A DNA stretch of 64,000 nucleotides from Bacteroides mediterraneensis. GTDB lineage: Bacteria > Bacteroidota > Bacteroidia > Bacteroidales > Bacteroidaceae. Below, piece by piece: positions 8,314-19,667 of the stretch (the stretch's first letter is position 1; every line of letters begins with the position of its first letter). A program made the position numbers and the translations under genes. The notes below the pieces were generated by a model that worked only from the letters and a program-made list of their open reading frames with translations, was not told where the DNA came from and did not search any database. Location: the NCBI RefSeq assembly GCF_900128455.1, contig NZ_LT635783.1:3594359-3658358 (forward strand), read 5' to 3'.

Positions 8314-9651
8314 TCAATGAGTGGTATTTGTCTGAAACAGGCGGTCCAGTTGCCCTGTCAGTTTCAGCAAGGTCAGGTTGGCCACCTGATAGTTGTAGTG
8401 TGCACTGAGGTAATTGTTCTGTGCCTCGCTCATGCGCATTTCATCCTGAAGAACCTCCGTCATGGAAGCGATGCCCTCCCGGTAGCGGTCGGTCGTCACC
8501 TGATAGACCTCTTCGGCCAGCAGGTAATTGTCTTTCTGCTTCTGGAAATTACGCTGGTTGTTCATCAGGTCGTTCGTGGCATTCAGATACTGCGTCTCCA
8601 TATTCTTCCGCATATTCTCGTAGTTCAGCCGGGCGTTCTCCTCATCAATCCGGGCCTTCCGGATACGCGCCCGCTTGTCCAACCCGTCGAAAATCGGCAC
8701 ACGGAGAGTCAGCCCCAACCCGCTGGACGGATACCAGTGGTTGGAGGGGCCGGAATGAAACCAGTGAAGGGCCTTGTCGGTGTATGCCGAATACATCCAG
8801 CTCCCTGTCAGGCTCAGCGAAGGAAGATAACCTTGACGAATCAAATCTTTCTGCTGTCCGGCCAGTTTCTCCTGCGACTCCAGCAGCTGCAATTCATACA
8901 AGTCGCTGCGCAGCCCGGTCAAGGAGACCGACTCCACCTGCTCCGGATTCACCGGCGTCAAGGCAATCTCCTCTTCTGCCGGATAATCCATCACGTATTT
9001 CAACAGGTTCAATTGCTGCACCAGCATCGACTTCGCATTGTCATACTGCACCTGCAGGTTCTCCAGATTGATATTGACCCGCTTCACGTCCACCTCCATG
9101 GCCATACCGTTGTCGAAGAACGCCTGGGTAATGTCGCGCAACTCCTGCAACCGCACCCGGTTTTCCTGAATCAGGGCCAGCTGTTCCACCGTGTTCTGCC
9201 CCAGGTAATACATCTTGCTGATTTGCAGAATCAAGTCCTCCCGGGCCTTTTCGTACGACAAGCGGTTCAGCTCATTCATCGTACGGGCAATGTCAATGGC
9301 GGTGTACACCGTCTGGTTGTAAAGTGGCATCTGCAACTGCAAACCTGCCGACGCATTGTATTGCAGCGTCTTGGTCACGTTGTAGGGATTGCCGTATGCC
9401 GAACCGTCGGTAACTGATACGGGAGGATTAAAGTTATCGTTAAACCCGGCTACCGCACTGACTTGCGGCAACAACTTCGCCCGATTCTCGCTGAGCAGAT
9501 GCTTGGCTTTCCGCAGCTCATTGCGGCTGCCTGCCAACGAGAGATTGTTCTCGATGCCTATTCTCAGGCATTCTTCCAACGTGAGTGTGCGCTGTGCCAA
9601 GACAGGGAACCACGTGAACAAGGAAGTTAAAATGACTACTAATTGCTTCAT
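8314..9651 (-). CDS. TolC-family outer-membrane efflux protein
   Basis: 445-aa outer-membrane channel of the tripartite pump. Signal peptide MKQLVVILTSLFTWFPVLAQ, then TLTLEECLRIGIENNLSLAG, typical of the family. Two repeated halves of long coiled-coil helices follow (for example YENMRKNMETQYLNATNDLM and YNYQVANLTLLKLTGQLDRL). The frame is open to 9678, but the Met at 9651 starts the signal peptide, and the upstream Met overlaps the promoter -7 box at 9676-9683, so 9651 is chosen. First gene of the efflux operon. Confidence 0.93.
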   Translation of the reverse strand: MKQLVVILTSLFTWFPVLAQRTLTLEECLRIGIENNLSLAGSRNELRKAKHLLSENRAKLLPQVSAVAGFNDNFNPPVSVTDGSAYGNPYNVTKTLQYNASAGLQLQMPLYNQTVYTAIDIARTMNELNRLSYEKAREDLILQISKMYYLGQNTVEQLALIQENRVRLQELRDITQAFFDNGMAMEVDVKRVNINLENLQVQYDNAKSMLVQQLNLLKYVMDYPAEEEIALTPVNPEQVESVSLTGLRSDLYELQLLESQEKLAGQQKDLIRQGYLPSLSLTGSWMYSAYTDKALHWFHSGPSNHWYPSSGLGLTLRVPIFDGLDKRARIRKARIDEENARLNYENMRKNMETQYLNATNDLMNNQRNFQKQKDNYLLAEEVYQVTTDRYREGIASMTEVLQDEMRMSEAQNNYLSAHYNYQVANLTLLKLTGQLDRLFQTNTTH

Positions 9652-9675
9652 GTTTTTTCGTTTCTTAATCTGAAG

Positions 9676-9683
9676 CAAAGATA
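9676..9683 (-). promoter_or_regulatory. Putative -7 box of the efflux operon
   Basis: TATCTTTG on the minus strand, 24 nt before the chosen tolC-like start. No clear -33 TTTG. Confidence 0.5.
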
Positions 9684-9758
9684 GTCTGTCAGCTACTTAC
9701 GCGATTATTCAGAAAAGGAGAGGGACTGTTCAGATTTTCCTTTTTATCGATTATCTAT

Positions 9759-9800
9759 AAAAAAAGACTCATCGGCAGGCAGATACTCCCCCAATGAGTC
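9759..9800 (-). terminator. Intrinsic terminator after the TlpA-like gene
   Basis: On the minus strand GACTCAT pairs with ATGAGTC, with further pairing inside the loop, followed by a run of T. It lies 22 nt after the stop at 9822. Confidence 0.75.
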
Positions 9801-9821
9801 GCAGATAAATTATATACCAGA

Positions 9822-10982
9822 TTATCTCATTATTTCATCCAGATATTCGTAGAACTCTCCGTCTTCCCCTACGACTCTCTTCTGGATATTTCCCTGACGG
9901 TCAATTACAATCTTAGTCGGATAACCTGATACTCCATACATCACCGCCACATCCGGTTGTCCGGCATTCCGGACGTTCACCCAAGGTATTCCATGTGCCG
10001 CCACCGCCTGTTTCCATTTTTCTTCCGTATCATTGCAATCTATGCCCACAAACACCACTTTATGTTTGTACTTGCGGTAAGCTTTTTTCATATCGGGCAA
10101 TCCTTTGATACACCATCCGCACCAACTTCCCCAAAAATCCAATATCACATATTTTCCTTTCGCAGAGGAAAGTGAAAAATCGTTTCCTTGAATATCTTTC
10201 AACGTGAAATCGGGGGCAGGCATTCCTTCCTTAACCTTCTCCAACGCTTGCTGACGGGCCTTCCCTTTTTCACATTCCGACTGGATGGTCTGATACAGAG
10301 GCTGCATCACTCCGGTACGAACGTTCTCTGAAAGCATTTTCAGCAAAGAATCCACCACTTCCAGGTCCAAAGGCGTCTGTGCCAACAGGAAAACAGACAA
10401 ATCTTGATTCGGATGCCGGCGAATATAGTCTGTGGAGACTTGAGTCATCGACCGTTCCCAGCCTTCGGCTGGCGCATACACCCGACGAATGGAATCTTCT
10501 GCAATCCCTTTCTGCTCCATCTCCCGACAAACGTCTCTCAGGGAATCCAGCTTGTGTTCATACACCTTTTTCTGTGTTAGGAGTTGGCTATAAGTATCAT
10601 AAAAGGCATCACCACCCAGCGTATAGCCATCCAACGAACCATTTACCACTACCTTCTTGCCTGGAAGAAGTACGAAAGAAATGGCATCCATCGAGATAGC
10701 CGGAATACGTCCCTGCGCATCAGGAACCAAGGACGGTTTTTCCATAATCACCACCTGCTTCAGCACCGAATTTCCCAGCTGAAGTGCGAACTTTCCGTCT
10801 TTCAGAGGGACTGTATCTGTTACAATCTGGGGGCGGGACAACGGATTAATTGCAAACGAACGCACCAGCAACGTATCACTTTGTATGCCCGTCAATGTAC
10901 CTGTCAAATTATACTGGGGAGAAGAAGTACAAGCTGCCAATAAACAACTGCACCATACTGCAAAACTTAAATATTTTTTCAT
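9822..10982 (-). CDS. TlpA-like thiol-disulfide lipoprotein (DUF4369-type N-terminus)
   Basis: 386-aa predicted periplasmic lipoprotein. The signal peptide ends in a lipobox (MKKYLSFAVWCSCLLAACTS). The N-terminal part (QYNLTGTLTGIQSDTLLVRS) resembles the DUF4369 domain often fused to thioredoxins in Bacteroidetes. The C-terminal thioredoxin fold has the redox motif WGSWCGWC, and its start (MPAPDFTLKDIQGNDFSL) is the usual AhpC/TSA-Redoxin entry. Likely role: reducing periplasmic disulfides. The frame extends to 11069, but the internal Met at 10982 begins the signal peptide and a -7 box lies at 11010-11017. Monocistronic by its own promoter and terminator. Confidence 0.9.
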   Translation of the reverse strand: MKKYLSFAVWCSCLLAACTSSPQYNLTGTLTGIQSDTLLVRSFAINPLSRPQIVTDTVPLKDGKFALQLGNSVLKQVVIMEKPSLVPDAQGRIPAISMDAISFVLLPGKKVVVNGSLDGYTLGGDAFYDTYSQLLTQKKVYEHKLDSLRDVCREMEQKGIAEDSIRRVYAPAEGWERSMTQVSTDYIRRHPNQDLSVFLLAQTPLDLEVVDSLLKMLSENVRTGVMQPLYQTIQSECEKGKARQQALEKVKEGMPAPDFTLKDIQGNDFSLSSAKGKYVILDFWGSWCGWCIKGLPDMKKAYRKYKHKVVFVGIDCNDTEEKWKQAVAAHGIPWVNVRNAGQPDVAVMYGVSGYPTKIVIDRQGNIQKRVVGEDGEFYEYLDEIMR

Positions 10983-11009
10983 CGTATTCAGATTTAATTT
11001 TTGTGCGGA

Positions 11010-11017
11010 CAAATATA
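11010..11017 (-). promoter_or_regulatory. Putative -7 box of the TlpA-like gene
   Basis: TATATTTG on the minus strand, 27 nt before ATG 10982. Its -33 region lies inside the inverted repeat at 11021-11057. Confidence 0.5.
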
Positions 11018-11020
11018 CAA

Positions 11021-11057
11021 CAAAATCCGGACTCCAATTTCTGAAATCCGGATTTTG
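11021..11057. repeat. Inverted repeat between mutL and the TlpA-like gene
   Basis: CAAAATCCGGA and TCCGGATTTTG, a perfect 11-bp stem with a 15-nt loop. It may terminate mutL transcripts, though it lacks a strong T run, or act as an operator over the TlpA promoter. Confidence 0.7.
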
Positions 11058-11080
11058 CCAGAAAAACAAGTTCTATTATC

Positions 11081-13147
11081 TTATTTGAACATCTTTTCCA
11101 AGTCTTCTTCTTTCAATACCGCCAACACAGTCTTCCCGTCGGGCGTATAGTTCGGAGTAGATACGGCAAACAAGTCATCTACCAGTCTGTTCATTTCTTC
11201 ATCGGTCAGAATCTGCCCCGGTACGATAGCGGCGGCTTTTGCCAAAGAAAGTGCCAGCATGCTCTGCACTTCCTCCTTCACCTTACAGCCTTTCTCAATA
11301 GCCGTATGCACCATATCCGTCACCAGCTTCTCGGGATTCAGTCCTTCGATACCCGCCGGAATCCCGTTGATGGCGTAAGTGCCTCCTCCCAGACTGCTAA
11401 GTTCAAAGCCCAATGCATTCAGGTCGTCCATAAATTCTTCCAGCACCGGAACTTCAGACGGCGAGAAATGTACCATATCCGGAAAAAGCATCCGCTGGGA
11501 CGCATTTTTCCGGTTTTCTATCTGCGCCATATAGCGGTCGAAAAGAATCCGGACATGGGCCCGTTGCTGGTTGATAATCATCAATCCGGACTTTACGGAA
11601 GTCAGGATAAAGCTTCCTTTATATTGGTAATGACGCATGGAATTTTCCAGAGGAAGCCGATCTTTTTCTTCCTCTGCCACCATCGGCGAAACATTTTCCC
11701 CTTGAGGGGCCTCTTCCCATCCGGCAGGTTCAGCATACGACGGTCCGGACTCTTCTTCAGGCTGGATGTCCGACTGCCCGGAGGGATTGTGCTCCAGACC
11801 TTCAAAAAGAGGTTCCCATTCCACCCGGTTCTTATGGGCACCGAAAGAAGGCGTATAATTCCCACTCCGTCCAAAATCCGGCATCGCATCCTTACGGTTC
11901 ATGGAAGAACGCACAGGAGTTTCTCTTTCACCGGAGGAAGGTCTCCATTCCGGTTCTTGCCCGAGGTCAGAAGAAATGCCTGTACCTCTTCCCGAAGCCG
12001 ATGAATAGGCAGAAGGAGGTACAGCCGAGGTATTGAACGGATTGTAAGAAGGGTCGAAACTGGTAGGTGGAGGTGCCACACTATAAGGCGAATTTTCAAA
12101 GGCCGGGATATCCGGCATCCCTTCCGTATCGAAGTCGATGGAAGGTACGGCATTGAAACGGCCCAAGGTTTCCTTCACGGCTGCAGAAAGTATCTGCCAT
12201 ACGGCCTGCTCATTTTCAAACTTGATTTCCGTCTTGGTTGGATGAATATTCACATCGATATCCGAGGGAGCAACCTCAAAATAAATGAAATAAGAAACCT
12301 GCTCTCCCACAGGTATCAGGTTGTCGTACGCACTGGCTACAGCCTTATGGAAATAAGGATGACGCATATAACGTCCGTTCACGAAAAAGAACTGACGGGC
12401 TCCTTTCTTACGGGCAGATTCCGGACGACCGATATATCCATGGATTTTCACCATCGTAGTATTGATGTCCAAAGAAAGAAGCTCCTGATTCAGTTTCTTT
12501 CCAAACACCCCCATGATACGTTGGCGCAAAGGAATGGCCGGCAAATTCAACATTTCCGTACCGTTATGACTCAAGACGAACGAGACGTCCGGATTCACCA
12601 AGGCAATCCGTTCGAATTCGGTCACAATATTACTCAGCTCCGTCTGGTTTGATTTCAGGAATTTCCGACGAGCCGGTACATTGAAAAACAAATTCTTGAC
12701 AGAAAAATCACTTCCTTGCTGGCAAGCTACCGCTTCCTGTTTTTCCACCTGAGAACCGGAAATCTGAATATAGGTCCCCAGTCCGTCTCCGTTACAGCAG
12801 GTTTTCAGTTCCACCTGTGCTACAGCCGCAATGGAAGCCAAGGCCTCACCACGGAAACCCATCGTATGAAGGGCAAACAAATCGGCAGCCTCACGGATTT
12901 TAGAAGTGGCATGACGCTCAAAAGCCATTCGGGCATCCGTTTCCGACATGCCTTTTCCATCATCAATCACCCGAATACAAGTCTTTCCCGCGTCGGTCAC
13001 CAGCACTTCAATATTCTTTGCACCGGCATCTACGGCGTTTTCCACCAATTCCTTTATGACAGACGCAGGACGTTGTATCACCTCGCCGGCCGCAATTTGG
13101 TTAGCCACCGAATCGGGCAACAAACGAATTACATCTCCCGAGGTCAT
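11081..13147 (-). CDS. mutL: DNA mismatch repair protein MutL
   Basis: 688-aa mismatch-repair ATPase that couples MutS recognition to strand removal. The N-terminal GHKL ATPase is intact: [35 protein letters not shown] and [14 protein letters not shown] long low-complexity linker follows (about 335-480, rich in P, S, G, Y). The C-terminal dimerisation domain is present, but the endonuclease motif DQHA(x)2E(x)4E is replaced by [12 protein letters not shown], and the usual CPHGRP-type motif reads NYTPDGKT. So nuclease activity is doubtful. Start ATG 13147 overlaps the stop of the small upstream gene by 4 bp (ATGA), implying translational coupling. Confidence 0.96.
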   Translation of the reverse strand: MTSGDVIRLLPDSVANQIAAGEVIQRPASVIKELVENAVDAGAKNIEVLVTDAGKTCIRVIDDGKGMSETDARMAFERHATSKIREAADLFALHTMGFRGEALASIAAVAQVELKTCCNGDGLGTYIQISGSQVEKQEAVACQQGSDFSVKNLFFNVPARRKFLKSNQTELSNIVTEFERIALVNPDVSFVLSHNGTEMLNLPAIPLRQRIMGVFGKKLNQELLSLDINTTMVKIHGYIGRPESARKKGARQFFFVNGRYMRHPYFHKAVASAYDNLIPVGEQVSYFIYFEVAPSDIDVNIHPTKTEIKFENEQAVWQILSAAVKETLGRFNAVPSIDFDTEGMPDIPAFENSPYSVAPPPTSFDPSYNPFNTSAVPPSAYSSASGRGTGISSDLGQEPEWRPSSGERETPVRSSMNRKDAMPDFGRSGNYTPSFGAHKNRVEWEPLFEGLEHNPSGQSDIQPEEESGPSYAEPAGWEEAPQGENVSPMVAEEEKDRLPLENSMRHYQYKGSFILTSVKSGLMIINQQRAHVRILFDRYMAQIENRKNASQRMLFPDMVHFSPSEVPVLEEFMDDLNALGFELSSLGGGTYAINGIPAGIEGLNPEKLVTDMVHTAIEKGCKVKEEVQSMLALSLAKAAAIVPGQILTDEEMNRLVDDLFAVSTPNYTPDGKTVLAVLKEEDLEKMFK

Positions 13148-13440
13148 AATGTAAATTCTCCTGTAATCAGATAATGTAAAATATAAAGCAAGACAACAAT
13201 GGCCACAAACATGACCCCATAACTCAGAGGTTTACGCCCGCTTTCCTTGCGGCGTTTCAGGTAAGTCGTTCCTTCCACGAACTTTCCGCGAATGTCTTCC
13301 GGCTTAAATTCTTTGGGAGGAAGCATTCCTAGTTCGCGCTTCGCAGTTTCTTCTATTTTCTGCAGCTTCTCCTTGCGTTCATCCACGTAAATATATTCGT
13401 GGTGATAGCCGCGAGGCTTTCTCATTGTAAACATTCCCAT
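13144..13440 (-). CDS. Small conserved membrane protein, function unknown
   Basis: 98 aa. Charged N-terminal half ([20 protein letters not shown]) and one C-terminal transmembrane segment ([20 protein letters not shown], about 72-91). The true start may be the Met at residue 6 ([16 protein letters not shown]). It sits 3 nt after the OstA-like gene and overlaps mutL by 4 bp, so it is cotranscribed with both. I do not recognise a function; the tight coupling suggests a real gene. Confidence 0.8.
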   Translation of the reverse strand: MGMFTMRKPRGYHHEYIYVDERKEKLQKIEETAKRELGMLPPKEFKPEDIRGKFVEGTTYLKRRKESGRKPLSYGVMFVAIVVLLYILHYLITGEFTL

Positions 13441-13443
13441 ATT

Positions 13444-15177
13444 TTATTCCTCCTTCTTATTCTCAAACAAACGGGCATTCGGCAAGACTACCGGACCACG
13501 CACATTCTTCTTCAACTGGTCTTCCACCCTTTTCCCTCGCCAATTGAAAATATCGGCTTTATTCAGAGGGCGGATATAATCGAACCAGACGAAATTTTCC
13601 AGACGGTCTTTTCCGCCCGGAATCTGCGACATCGGATACAGCACACCGTTCGATTTCGGACTCATCACCATCCGTTCAATCTTCCGGTCTTGCAGATAAA
13701 TTTCCAGCTTACTGGTTTCCGACACATTCATTCCAATCAATGTACTGTCGGAATCCATCGGATAATATACCACGCGTACAGAACCTATCACTTCTGTCTT
13801 GCGCATGTCTCCACCCTCGAAATAGGATTTCATCTCCTTTCCTGTCACCTGATTGTAAAGCACAGAATCGATTTGCTCGACCGAAAGTGCCTGCCCGATA
13901 ATGTGCGACCAGTCAATGGTACTGTCATTCATATAGACTTTGATCACCTCACCCAAGAGCTGCTGGTTCTTATTCCAGATAATGGGATCGCGATACATGG
14001 TCAGACAGCTGTCTACCGTAGAAAACACCAATGAATCGGCCGTACCCTGCACATCCGTACGATAAAAACGGACTTTATGGAAAGCACGCATTTCGCGGAA
14101 CATGGAATCCGTATTGATATGGAAAGTTTCCATCAAAAGCGTATCAGCATGCAAAAACAGACTGTCTCCCTGTGAATAGTCAATAGCTACGGCGCTATCG
14201 GTAGCAAAAGCATATCCCGTTTTCTCGTTGTAGAAGCCATACTCACCTGTCATCATATTCCGGTTGATAGTATCCGTCATCACCATCCGGCTGAATGCTT
14301 CTCCTATGCCCGTATTACGGTCATAAAAAAGCGAATCTCCGGTCAGTTGCTTGCCTTGGTTGGTCAGGACAGAACGATTGTACAAATCGGCCTTCCCAGT
14401 TACCGTATTATAAATACCTTTTTCAGAATAAATATGATTGGCATCGCTCCAGATATCTGAAGGCCCCACAATATCGGCTATCTTCGAAGCCGTGTTATAA
14501 CGCAAGGTATCCGAAGTCAGTGTAAATTGCGGATTGACCAGTTTCACATTGTAATTGAATACGGATTGCTTGGTCTGCGGACTGTATTCTCCCCACTCCG
14601 AAGTCAGTACATTCTGTTCATCCATCAACGTACCCCCGTCAAAGAAATAGCCCAGATTGTACACCCGGTCATAATTCAGACTATCCGTCAGCAAGGTAGT
14701 CGTACGGTTCTCCATACGTACATTGCAGCGCATCTCCGCTATCTGAGTCAGTCCGTCATAGTACAAACGATCACCATAGAGAAACAAGGTATCCCCCTGT
14801 ACCATCTTCACATTGCCAAAAGCCTCAAAGCTGCTGATTTTATCATAATAGCATGCACTGTCGCAATACATGTACACACTGTCATGACGAAACTCCACAT
14901 TGCCGGTCACAATCTGGGCATCCGGATGCTGGGCATCCTTCCGCAACAAATCGGAATGCAACAAATAGACCTTGCTTTTGGCCACCGGACGTTTAGAATC
15001 TTCCTTCTTCTGTGAGGGTTTCGCCGAAGCCTGCGTTTTTTCCTGCTTTACCGGATGCTGAGGAACAGAAAGTCCTCCCTGAGCGGAAAGGCTCAGTATG
15101 GTCAAACAAAATGCTATGACCGGAAGAAGACGATGCATCCTTACGCGGCCTGATTTTTTATCTGTTTCCTGTTTCAT
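13444..15177 (-). CDS. OstA-like (LptA/LptD N-domain-like) envelope protein
   Basis: 577-aa exported protein with a signal-like N-terminus (LLPVIAFCLTILSLSAQGG). The body is repeated beta-jellyroll of the OstA/LptA kind, with recurring units such as NVEFRHDSVYMYCDSACYYD, GDRLYYDG, LTSDTLRYNT and LTGDSLFYDRNTG. In this family the fold carries lipopolysaccharide across the periplasm, so a role in LPS transport is likely but the specific job is inferred. It has no LptD barrel. Gaps: 15 nt after surA and 3 nt before the small membrane protein. lptB lies elsewhere in the window (27362). Confidence 0.85.
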   Translation of the reverse strand: MKQETDKKSGRVRMHRLLPVIAFCLTILSLSAQGGLSVPQHPVKQEKTQASAKPSQKKEDSKRPVAKSKVYLLHSDLLRKDAQHPDAQIVTGNVEFRHDSVYMYCDSACYYDKISSFEAFGNVKMVQGDTLFLYGDRLYYDGLTQIAEMRCNVRMENRTTTLLTDSLNYDRVYNLGYFFDGGTLMDEQNVLTSEWGEYSPQTKQSVFNYNVKLVNPQFTLTSDTLRYNTASKIADIVGPSDIWSDANHIYSEKGIYNTVTGKADLYNRSVLTNQGKQLTGDSLFYDRNTGIGEAFSRMVMTDTINRNMMTGEYGFYNEKTGYAFATDSAVAIDYSQGDSLFLHADTLLMETFHINTDSMFREMRAFHKVRFYRTDVQGTADSLVFSTVDSCLTMYRDPIIWNKNQQLLGEVIKVYMNDSTIDWSHIIGQALSVEQIDSVLYNQVTGKEMKSYFEGGDMRKTEVIGSVRVVYYPMDSDSTLIGMNVSETSKLEIYLQDRKIERMVMSPKSNGVLYPMSQIPGGKDRLENFVWFDYIRPLNKADIFNWRGKRVEDQLKKNVRGPVVLPNARLFENKKEE

Positions 15178-15192
15178 GTGCAGGTAGTCTCA

Positions 15193-16566
15193 TCACTGTT
15201 TAATCCATCCCGGATATTTAAAATCACATTTACGCCAAGACGGATTGATTCGTACGTATGTATTTTTCTGTTTCTCTACAATCCACTTCTGCAGTTTTTC
15301 TTCACTACGGTTGGCAGTTACAATATCTTTCAGACGCTGATAGTCTTCCGAAATTGTGGCTTTGTGTCCATCAATACGGTTTTTCAACTTGACGATAGCA
15401 CACACTTCCTTACCTTTGGCATTGATCATGGTAAACGGCTGAGAAACCTCTCCAATTTGCATACCTTCTACGGTTTTGGCCACTTCCTGTGAAACCAATC
15501 CGGCCAGCTGCTGCATCTCGAAACGGGAAGTAGAAGTCTGAGGGTTGGCCAGCAAACCGTGGTTGTTACGTGTTTCCTTATCCTGGGATACCCATATAGC
15601 AGCCTCATCAAACGTCACTTTTCCTTTACGGATGTCATTTGCCAAGGTATCCAGTTTATTCAGTTCTGCTTCAATTTCCTTTTCATCCACACGGGGCTTA
15701 ATCAAGATATGACGGTAGCTCACACGGTCACCACGCTTTTCAATCAGTTGGGCAATGTGATAACCATATTCTGTCTGGAATACTTTCGAAATTTTCTTGG
15801 GGTCTGTCAGGTTGAACACCACATTGGCAAATTCCGGAGTCAGCTCTCCACGCCCTGTAAAACCATATTCACCTCCACGACGGGCAGAACCCGGGTCTTC
15901 AGAATACATACGCGCCAAAGTAGAAAAGGTCGTCTCCCCCTTATTGATACGCTCCGTAAAATCACGCAATTCTTTCTTTACCCGTTCAATTTCTTCTTCC
16001 TTAATCTTAGGTTCACGTGTAATAATCTGTACTTCCACCTGTGTAGGTACAAACGGAATACTATCCTGCGGCAGACGACTGAAATAGTTTCGCACTTCTG
16101 CCGGAGTCAGTTTGATATCTCCCACAATTTTCTTCTGCATTTCCTGTACGGTCAGTCCGTCACGAATATTCTCACGCAACATCTCCCGAATCTGAGTAGA
16201 AGTCTTATTATAATATTCCTCCAGTTTTTCCTTTGAACCAATCTGTTCGGTAAGCCAAGCAATTCGTGACTCCACTTGCTGAAGCACTTCCTGATCACTG
16301 ACTTCGATACTATCTATCTCTGCCTGATGAAGGAACAGTTTCTGCACAGCCAGTTCTTCCGGTATCACGCAATAAGGGTCACCATCAAAACGGCGTCCTT
16401 CATACTGGGCATTCAAACGTTCATTTTCTACATCCGATTTAAGAATGGCTTCATCGCCGACAACCCACACCACTTCGTCAATCACGTTATCTTGTGCCAT
16501 CGTGGGAACTGTTCCAGTCAAGGCAAATAAGAAAGCCAAGACGCCAGTCATAATCAATTTATTCAT
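15193..16566 (-). CDS. surA: SurA-type periplasmic chaperone/peptidyl-prolyl isomerase
   Basis: 457 aa. Signal peptide MNKLIMTGVLAFLFALTGTV...MAQ, N-terminal SurA helical domain (about 25-170), then two parvulin domains, the first with SEDPGSARRGGEYGFTGRGE and the second with SYRHILIKPRVDEKEIEAEL and WVSQDKETRNNHG. SurA helps outer-membrane proteins fold after export. It lies between another parvulin gene (60 nt upstream) and the OstA-like gene (15 nt downstream), an arrangement that groups outer-membrane biogenesis factors. Confidence 0.93.
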   Translation of the reverse strand: MNKLIMTGVLAFLFALTGTVPTMAQDNVIDEVVWVVGDEAILKSDVENERLNAQYEGRRFDGDPYCVIPEELAVQKLFLHQAEIDSIEVSDQEVLQQVESRIAWLTEQIGSKEKLEEYYNKTSTQIREMLRENIRDGLTVQEMQKKIVGDIKLTPAEVRNYFSRLPQDSIPFVPTQVEVQIITREPKIKEEEIERVKKELRDFTERINKGETTFSTLARMYSEDPGSARRGGEYGFTGRGELTPEFANVVFNLTDPKKISKVFQTEYGYHIAQLIEKRGDRVSYRHILIKPRVDEKEIEAELNKLDTLANDIRKGKVTFDEAAIWVSQDKETRNNHGLLANPQTSTSRFEMQQLAGLVSQEVAKTVEGMQIGEVSQPFTMINAKGKEVCAIVKLKNRIDGHKATISEDYQRLKDIVTANRSEEKLQKWIVEKQKNTYVRINPSWRKCDFKYPGWIKQ

Positions 16567-16626
16567 TTTCTGTCTATTTGATTTGTTTGGTCCATTACAT
16601 TACAAAGGACGAAGATACGGCATTAA

Positions 16627-17892
16627 TTACTTTTTTCCGCTACAATTAACGGTTTTTAAAATGTCTTGGTTTATTTCAATTCTGAAACGTTGCTGCAATT
16701 CTTCCAACCGTGATTTTTCCATTGACAAACGATAATCACGCTGCACTTCAGCACGTACATCCGTAAAGTCTTCCGGACCTTTCTTCAAACGTTTTCCCAA
16801 GACAAATGTATAAGGCAAATCCGTACGAGGCGTAAAGTGTCCGCATTTAAAAGCCAGCTTATCCACATAAGGATTACTTCCTATCTGAAACAATCCAACC
16901 TCTACCTCTGCTTTCAGACTTGCATCCTCCTTCGAGAAGGCATCAATCTTCTCTTTCCATTCGTTCAAGGGAAGTTTTTTCAACTTCTTCTTCAGTTTAG
17001 AAGCAGCTTTTTTATTTAAACAATACACTACACCGCCTTTAAAATGAGGAAGTTCCCATGCATATTCCTTTTTATGAGCCTCAAAATAATCCTCCAACTC
17101 TTTATTGCCGACATTACCTGAAGGCGCCACCACATGACGTTTGTCCCAATAAGCTGCCAGCAGGCCCTCAGTGATTTGCTTCCACTCGATATTATCAGGT
17201 TCCGACTCCTCTTTTGGAATATTGGCCACCTCAGCCTTAGATGCAGGATAGTCTTCTTGCTTACAATCCAGCAGGCTAACCACATGAATACCCAACGGAG
17301 AGAAAAACGGCGCGGAAAAGTCATTTTTTTTCAGGGCGTCCAACTGCTCCGAGAATTCTTTTACCAGACAAACCTCCGGAATCCATTCCCCATCTGCATA
17401 AGGAGAAGACGCACTCGCCTCTGAAGAATAATTGCGTGCCAAGGCCTCAAAATCAGCCCCCTCTTTCAAAGCCGCATATACTGAATCCATGCGCTGCCTT
17501 GCCTGACGTTCTTGTATTGCCGACACATGCTGCGGCAACAGGATAGATATCTGACGAAATTTCACCCACTTCATGGGAACAGATTTCAGCACGCGCGACT
17601 CTCTCTCTCTACCCATCTCATTTTGCAGGACACTGCACTGCAAACGAAAATCAGGCAACGTATCCCATCCTTGCTTTTTGGCATCGGCCACTTTCAGCTT
17701 ATAATACAAGAAATGCGGCAAGAAATGCTCGGTTGAAATACCATTCACCGCATGTATCCGCGCGTAATAATGTGCAAACTCCTCCACAGAAGTTGCTTCT
17801 CCGTCAATCCGAAACACAACTTCTCGCTCTTCCGCATAAGAAGTCACTCCCACACACATCAGATACAAGCATAATAATACGAGTCGACACAT
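16627..17892 (-). CDS. Parvulin-type peptidyl-prolyl isomerase, exported
   Basis: 421 aa from the Met at 17892, which begins a signal peptide (MCRLVLLCLYLMCVGVTSYA). The frame is open to 17955, but that part runs into the guaB terminator. One clear parvulin domain, about 130-230, carries ARNYSSEASASSPYADGEW and FSAPFFSPLGIHVVSLLDCK. A second, degenerate C-terminal region contains FKCGHFTPRTDLPYTFVLGK. Probably a periplasmic folding factor paralogous to SurA next door; the sequence is more diverged, so substrate range is unknown. Confidence 0.85.
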   Translation of the reverse strand: MCRLVLLCLYLMCVGVTSYAEEREVVFRIDGEATSVEEFAHYYARIHAVNGISTEHFLPHFLYYKLKVADAKKQGWDTLPDFRLQCSVLQNEMGRERESRVLKSVPMKWVKFRQISILLPQHVSAIQERQARQRMDSVYAALKEGADFEALARNYSSEASASSPYADGEWIPEVCLVKEFSEQLDALKKNDFSAPFFSPLGIHVVSLLDCKQEDYPASKAEVANIPKEESEPDNIEWKQITEGLLAAYWDKRHVVAPSGNVGNKELEDYFEAHKKEYAWELPHFKGGVVYCLNKKAASKLKKKLKKLPLNEWKEKIDAFSKEDASLKAEVEVGLFQIGSNPYVDKLAFKCGHFTPRTDLPYTFVLGKRLKKGPEDFTDVRAEVQRDYRLSMEKSRLEELQQRFRIEINQDILKTVNCSGKK

Positions 17893-17922
17893 GGCTAACC
17901 TTAAAATTTCATCAAACAAAAA

Positions 17923-17983
17923 AATCATTCCAGCCGTCAGGCAAGTCTGCCTCACACAAACTTTCCTGACGTTTAGAATGATT
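17923..17983 (-). terminator. Intrinsic terminator of guaB
   Basis: AATCATTC/GAATGATT (8 bp) encloses CGTCAGG/CCTGACG (7 bp) and is followed on the minus strand by seven T. It separates guaB from the parvulin-surA group. Confidence 0.85.
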
Positions 17984-18018
17984 ATCTATAATATAAATAA
18001 AGTCAAAGACTGTTTTTA

Positions 18019-19500
<1,482 letters not shown>

Positions 19501-19524
19501 TTATGCTTTAGATTTTATTGCGTG

Positions 19525-19532
19525 CAAATATA
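19525..19532 (-). promoter_or_regulatory. Putative -7 box of guaB
   Basis: TATATTTG on the minus strand. The -33 region has T-rich sequence but no exact TTTG. Confidence 0.5.
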
Positions 19533-19601
19533 CGAATTTTATTCAGAATAAAACGGACGATTAACATCTTTTTAAAAAGGAAGCTTTCGTGCGAAAAAAC
19601 A

Positions 19602-19632
19602 ATCGGCCGGTGTGAGATATTACACACCGACC
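19602..19632 (-). terminator. Intrinsic terminator of recQ
   Basis: CGGTGTG/CACACCG stem extended by TCGG/CCGA with a small mismatch, 8-nt loop, followed on the minus strand by TTGTTTTTTC. It lies 36 nt past the recQ stop. Confidence 0.75.
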
Positions 19633-19667
19633 GACAGCAAATATCAAAAAAAATCTTCCGTCAAAAA

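Noticed and set aside
8296-9417. 373-codon plus-strand frame opposite the TolC-like gene
   Set aside because: Gln/His/Leu-rich composition expected from the complement of a coiled-coil gene; no motifs.
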